Source: Anadara kagoshimensis (lineage: Eukaryota > Mollusca > Bivalvia > Arcoida > Arcidae). From it: a DNA stretch of 64,000 nucleotides. The notes under the pieces were generated by a model. The model had not been told where the DNA came from, ran no database searches, and was given only the letters and a program-made list of their open reading frames with translations. Made by a program: the position numbers and the translations under genes. The stretch spans positions 7,633,704-7,697,703 of the forward strand of contig CM037869.1 of the NCBI GenBank assembly GCA_021292105.1, read 5' to 3'. Below, one piece after another: positions 59,042 to 64,000 of the stretch (within the stretch, counting starts at the first letter, position 1; each line of letters opens with the position of its first letter).

Positions 59042-60510
59042 TACGAAAGCCTATTAGGCTCATGAATAAAAAAAATAAAAGTCGTTATTACGCAAAAAAG
59101 GCGTAATAACGCGAATTGAGAGGCGTTATAACGCAAAATAAAGGCTTAATAACGCGAAATAAAAGCGTTATAATGCTAAATAAAGGCGTTATAACGCGAC
59201 ATAAAGGCATAAAAATGCGAAGTGAAAGACGTTATGATGCCTTTTTGTCTATATATAGAGCAGTCACTTCCCTAGAGAAATGTTTCTCGCCATTGGTTAA
59301 CAACCCTCACCACAAACAGATTGGGTTTAGTTTAAACTCTTTTAGACAGCATAAGGCAACTGCAAATGATTAAACCTTGATCTATTCATACTAAGATAAC
59401 ACAAATGTCATTTTGTCATTGTTAACAGTTAGCGATTGACAATTGGACAGGAACTTTTTAATAAATAGCCATGTGTATATTGCCAATGTTTATACATGTA
59501 TTTCAGATTACTTAAAAGATTTCCATCACCATATATAAAATGATACTCTTTATGAAAAAACTTTAACATTGAAAAGTAATCTTTCTTTATGTTTTACTGA
59601 AATAATATGTTCATTTCAACGCAGGATCGGATGATGTGCAGTTTCTGAATTTTTATAAAAACAGCTTATTACATTACATATAGTTGTACAGGAAACACAC
59701 ATACACACACATATACACACGCTCTCTCTCTCTCTTTTAATTTGTGGCCACTGCGGTAGCTAAGTTGGTAGAGTGCTCGCTCCGTAAGTGGAAGGTAATG
59801 GGTTCGATCCCCGGCCGGGTCTGACCCAAGACTTGAAAGTGGGTAGTGACTGTTCTTTCGCCAAGCAACGCAAAATTTCTGCACCTTCGCCTATAGCTGG
59901 CGACGTCTCGATATAAGTGAAATATTCTTGACTGGGACGTTAAACACCATTACTCAATTCAACTCTTTTAATATGTATGTAAAGGGGGGAGATAGCGATT
60001 AAACCCCAGGACCTCCACATCATTACGGTAGGCATCTTAATTTCGCCTTTAGATTCGCGTTATTATGCCTTTATTTCGCGTTATTACACCTTTTAATTCG
60101 CGTTAATTACGCCGTTAAATTCGCGTTATTACGCCTTTTTAAAGGCGTTATTATGCCCTTATTTTGCATTATAACGCCTTTAGTTCACGTTATTCCGCCT
60201 TTATTTCGCGTTGTAATGCCTTCCAATTCGCGTTATTACGCCTTTCTAAAGGCGTTATTACGCCTTTATTTTGCATTATAATGCATTTATTTCACGTTAT
60301 TACGCTTTTATTTCGCGTTATAACGCCATCCAATTCGCGTTATAACGCCTTCATTTAGTGTTATTACGCCTTTATTTTGCCTTATTACTTATTTCGCATT
60401 ATAACGCCTTTATTTCGCGTTATAACGCCTTTATTACGCATTATAACGCCTTTATTTCGCGTTATAACGCCGTTTAATTTTTTTATTCATGAGCCTAATA
60501 GGCTTCCGTA
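59042..60510. mobile_element. Inverted-repeat element packed with GCGTTATAACGC-type palindromes
   Basis: The ends are inverted over about 35 bp: left TACGAAAGCCTATTAGGCTC then ATGAATAAAAAAA; right is its reverse complement with one change (TACGG). Inside each end lies a degenerate ~21-bp repeat combining TTTATTTCGCG and TTATAACGCC, about 59085-59235 on the left and 60045-60475 on the right. Many units contain a palindrome around GCGTTATAACGC (perfect near 59123, 59187, 60315, 60336, 60417, 60460). TA may flank both ends if the element starts at CGAAAGCC. No transposase is seen; a SINE (59748-59970) sits in the middle. Confidence 0.8.
59748..59970 (+). repeat. tRNA-derived SINE with well-kept promoter boxes
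   Basis: The head has TAGCTAAGTTGGTAGAGTGC (A-box region) and GGGTTCGATCCCC (B box), 40 bases apart as in a tRNA. The body is short, with CCAAGACTTGAAAGTGGGTA and GCCAAGCAACGCAAAATTTC joined where longer copies have a central domain. The tail is CTTGACTGGGACGTTAAACA. It is the youngest-looking copy in the window. Confidence 0.92.
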
Positions 60511-60828
60511 ATACGACATAGGTAAAAGAAGTAACAAAAGTTCAAATGTCTAGTATAGATAAACAGTATGTCAAACTTTATTCTGCTGAGGAAAGCCACC
60601 AATTGGAATTTTACATCAAAAGCCTGTGTATGTATTCATTAGTGCATTTACACAGATTCGTTGACCTATATATTTCATTGATACTGAATACAAATAACGA
60701 GTATTGCATTTTGACATTTTATTTTAGTAGTTGAAATAGTAATGCACGCTAACACTTTTGACATCCAACAAATTATTTAGTAATCTTACAAGATGTCAAC
60801 TCTTCCGAACAGATTAGCAGCTTTACAA

Positions 60829-60873
<45 letters not shown>

Positions 60874-61686
60874 AATAAATAAATGTCCATAAAAACATGT
60901 ATTCGGTGTGTTTTGCTCGGTTTAACGTTATAATTAATATACCTGGTAATAAACAGTTGATACAGGACAAAGTTGTCATATTCGCTCATCTATCGGCCGA
61001 AATCTACTTTCAGGGACACCTTTATCACACACTGCTTTTGCCTATGTGTGGACCACTGGTTTTGCATACTTGCAATAGGTTAAGTCCCTCAATTAATACT
61101 ATAGCCCAATATATCGACTGGTCATTTACGCCAGTTGACGCCAATCCAAAGACGGGAGCTTATATATACTCAATGATTGTTCATTCTTGTCTTATTTGGC
61201 TTATTTTATCAATAATTTGTAACACGTTACTCTTTGCAGTTTATTGAATTGGTCAAATACAATTTTTTGTTCCGATTTTAACGTCTTTTTACTATTCAGA
61301 CAGAAATACACATGTTAATGTGCAAATAACAATCGTTAAAGAAAATACAAGATTTGAAATCTATGTAATTTCAACAAGTGAACATCCACCCGGGAATTGT
61401 CGGAGACCGGGTGCTCTGGCGTGAAAGTACCTCCTATCGAGCTATCTATAACCACAACACGTGGTTACAGACACAGCATACACATGTACGTAACAAAAAT
61501 ATCGTGAAGACGACCATAACAACTTTTGAGCCCCAAACTGTGACAATACCAAATTGCTTATTCAGGGTTCCCACTAGCTTTGGGGTCCAAAAATGTATGG
61601 AAAATATGAATATGGGGTCAAAATTACAGGAGTATTATAGGAAAACTATAAATGCACTAAAATTATAGGAATGTTTTTAAATAGTA
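60511..61686. other. Non-coding stretch with one unassigned frame
   Basis: An (AAT)n/(AAAT)n microsatellite lies at 60830-60884. The frame 60897-61247 (116 codons) ends in a hydrophobic segment (MIVHSCLIWLILSIICNTLL) and could be a membrane protein fragment, but no family is recognised and no splice or promoter context supports it. Confidence 0.4.
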
Positions 61687-61738
61687 TACAGTTTATTCCA
61701 CAAAGTAATAACGTCACCTACCAATCTCCATAAAGAAA

Positions 61739-61831
61739 CGTTACCCCTCATACAATAGTAAGTACAAAACGTCACCCCTCATACAATAGTAAGTACAAAA
61801 CGTCACCCCTCATACAATAGTAAGTACAAAA
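61739..61831. repeat. 31-bp tandem repeat, 3 units
   Basis: CGT(T/C)ACCCCTCATACAATAG followed by TAAGTACAAAA, three times without indels, inside the left arm of the Tc1/mariner relic. The right arm has the matching sequence only once, so this expanded after the arms formed. Confidence 0.95.
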
Positions 61832-62539
61832 ATACATATACATTTCATTTAGAAATGATTTAATTAGAATCAGTTACATTTTTAGTATCAACACAAGCTA
61901 ATGAACAGCTAGTATTTTCTAGAAGCACGTCCTGCTTGAATAGCAGCTCTAACTCGATGAGGTAGTGTTCGATACAAATTTTGACATTTTGATTTCTTGA
62001 TCTGATACCAGTGCTTTTTACTTTTACTGACTGCCAGGTCTGTTGACCATTTCATACCACATTTAGCTAATTTCTAACCCTAACCCTGTTTCGACAACAA
62101 AAAAGATTTGGTGTTAGATGTCAAAAATATGATTGATTCCTTGCTTCTTAAGATCTTGTACGCAATTCACAGTGACAAATCATTCTAAAATTCATGATTG
62201 GTAAATTATGTCATATAATGGTGTAGGTGTACTAAAGAGGTTCCTAACCTTAAATAGTCAACGCTACCAAACTTTATAAATTTAGTGTGAATGTTTGCCT
62301 TTCATCGAAAATATTGCTCTTGCTCATGCATCTAAATCGACTAAACTGTTTCTTGAAACAATGAATATTTCTATGCTTGACTGGCCCCAGAAAATCTTCT
62401 GATACGAGTCCAAAAAGTTTTTGGGACTCCCTTAAAAAGAAAGTCTGAATGTGTCAACAAAGCTTTGATAGTCTTTAAGGCTTTGGTATCAGACTAAGAA
62501 ATCAGAATGTCAAAATGTGTTTTTTTATTTGCAAGACCT

Positions 62540-62540
<1 letters not shown>

Positions 62541-62581
<41 letters not shown>
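62541..62581. repeat. Homopolymer T41 inside the transposon relic
   Basis: A run of 41 T replaces the stretch between the transposase C-terminal coding and the right terminal region. The left arm has no such run at the mirrored position. Confidence 0.95.
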
Positions 62582-62763
62582 CAAAATACTAGTTGTCAAT
62601 TAGCTTGTGTTGATACCAAACAATATATCACTGATTCTAAGCAAATAAATTCCAACTGAATAACTGAATTTTATTTGTATTTTTGTTCTTACTGTTATTG
62701 TATTAGGTTTGACGTTTCTTTATGGATATTAGGGGGTGACGTTTCTTTGTGAAAGGAACTGTA

Positions 62764-64000
62764 TATAAAAGATATACATCCATGGCCTCCTTTTTATCCC
62801 CTTTCAGTCTTTCCCTTTCCTTTTTTTACTAACAAACATAAACTTTAGGCAACTTTAGCTTTAGAAATACATAAATGTTAATCGTGCTTCAGATCAGCAG
62901 ATATGTACTAACTGCGGGAAAAATGTTCCAATTCTGAGTTCCTGAAGCTACCAGTAACAAAACATAGGAAAATATAGGTTTTTCACATTATATAGGTAAA
63001 AGTTAGTATATATATATTGGTAAAACAATCCGAATTTAGCTAATCTTTACAATGATAGTCCCCTAGGTATGTGATAATCCAGATTAATTGTCACTCCTAA
63101 AAAAGGATAAATCTGGATGCCAACATACCAAGAGGTCTATTAGGTTTTTACTAAACCATTGTAAAGCTTTTCTCTCCGTTTCCATCAAAATATTTGCAGT
63201 ATTTTCATTGAGTAGCCCTTTTGCGTTTTGTTGCATCTTTTTCATGTACAATTACAGTCCAACCTGTGTTAAAGGCCACCTCTATATAAGGGCCACCTGT
63301 CTATAAAGGGCACTTTCAATTCCTCCCGAGCCATTTTACTCTTTATTTAACCTCTATATAAGGGCCACTGTTCAACTGAGCCAGAGGCCACCCTATTTTT
63401 GTACAAAATGGCCCATGAACCTGTCTATAAAGGCCACTTTTTATTCGTATGTTGGGGACAAGTTTTGTTATAGTTTCTAAAAATTTGTGCAAAAATGTTA
63501 AGCCATGTAGTTTTTTGAAAATCTTGAAGCTAAAATCAGATTTTAAACATTGATTATTTAACTTTAAACCATTGATCATTAAACTAAGTACATGTAACCA
63601 AATCTGTATGTTGATAACAAAAGAATTTTTAAAAAGTATATTTTTGAAACTTTTTTAAAAACTTAAAAAAAATCTTAAGTCATTTATCCTCATGTCAACA
63701 AATGAAGCCATAAAGCACTAAGGATAGATTATTACTCATTATTAATTATGATACATATACATCATACGCAGAAATCGAGGCCCGATCTGAAGGGTTATCT
63801 GCCCTTACATTAGAAGTCGTCCTATACTGACCATCTTTATATACGGATACAGGTGTGATATACTTTACAGTTATAAAGATGGTAGTTTCGTCCAGTCGAG
63901 CGTGACCTGTTAGATAATTCCAATTTGGGAGAGCAATAAAATCAACAGAAATCCAATCGGGGTTTTATATGTCTTTGGCTAATCGCAGACGGGTTATAAT
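62764..64000. other. Non-coding stretch; DNA-element end at 63253
   Basis: 63253-63440 starts TACAGTCCAACCTGTGTTAA and repeats short words (GGCCACCTCTATATAAGGGC, CCTGTCTATAAAGGCCACT) several times. It is the reverse complement of the end at 41049 and is probably one end of a larger DNA element. No gene is seen to the window end. Confidence 0.55.

Larger units (their letters stand above)
61687..62763. mobile_element. Fold-back Tc1/mariner relic with two inverted 3' halves
   Basis: The ends TACAGTTTATTCCACAAAG and TACAGTTCCTTTCACAAAG (right end, reverse complement) are flanked by TA (61685-61686, 62764-62765). Inverted similarity continues inward for over 200 bp. The left arm encodes, on the minus strand, a transposase C terminus (HWYQIKKSKCQNLYRTLPHR, VRAAIQAGRASR). 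The right arm encodes, on the plus strand, a matching WYQTKKSECQN preceded by MLDWPQKS..D and FWDSLKKKV, the DWPxxSPD...LW/FW...LK region of Tc1 transposases. Both arms are broken by stops. It is dead, and built from two opposite 3' ends. Confidence 0.8.

Noticed and set aside
59748..59830. Functional tRNA gene
   Set aside because: A and B boxes are good, but the arms do not pair as a cloverleaf and the sequence continues into a SINE body and tail found in other copies.
60897..61247. Small membrane protein gene
   Set aside because: Only one hydrophobic segment and no family match, start context or splice evidence. Kept as a note within the non-coding entry.
62074..62087. Interstitial telomere array
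   Set aside because: Only two TTAGGG-type units on the complementary strand; too short to call telomeric. Kept only as a possible repair mark.

Overview
The window looks like nuclear DNA of a marine mollusc, most likely a bivalve. It is AT-rich and has spliced genes with GT-AG introns, many tRNA-derived SINEs, decayed LINE and Ty3/gypsy pieces, TA-flanked mariner-type elements, long AAAT and GA microsatellites, and a tandem pair of LITAF-like genes (a family often expanded in bivalves). The species cannot be named from sequence alone. Coding density is low and most short open frames are chance.

Layout. 0-4 kb: mostly non-coding, with one cysteine-rich ectodomain-like exon (minus, 2798-3127) broken by an in-frame stop. 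4.07-6.83 kb: a decayed non-LTR reverse transcriptase abutting a decayed Ty3/gypsy pol, both minus. 7.77-7.89 kb: a perfect 120-bp palindrome made of two 59-bp hairpin units. 10.7-14.9 kb: a three-exon plus-strand C2H2 zinc-finger gene with 13 fingers and a local frameshift near its end. 16.5-22.6 kb: a SINE, a ~145-bp tandem repeat rich in AGGTCA motifs, and a clean mariner-type insertion inside that repeat. 24.2-39.3 kb: two head-to-tail LITAF-like genes on the minus strand, each with three coding exons and identical intron phases, with introns and spacer filled by repeats. 41.5-47.0 kb: the 3' part of a LINE (plus) whose coding end has been blown up into about 64 copies of a 56-bp satellite. 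49.2-51.0 kb: the first two exons of a plus-strand gene for a probably N-myristoylated protein. 51-64 kb: mostly repeats, including two more 59-bp hairpins, an 11 x 39-bp minisatellite, a 1.5-kb inverted-repeat element full of GCGTTATAACGC-type palindromes, and a fold-back Tc1/mariner relic.

How the genes relate: only the two LITAF copies are clearly related. Both keep the CxxC ... HxCxxC zinc-ribbon halves around a membrane-dipping hydrophobic stretch, and both have PPxY motifs at the N terminus, as expected for endolysosomal LITAF/SIMPLE proteins. The zinc-finger gene and the myristoylated-protein gene are unrelated neighbours.

The best candidates for something undescribed are the 59-bp hairpin family, whose stems change in compensating pairs between copies, and the palindrome-studded inverted-repeat element at 59.0-60.5 kb. 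All coordinates and splice sites were read by eye; no search or alignment program was run.
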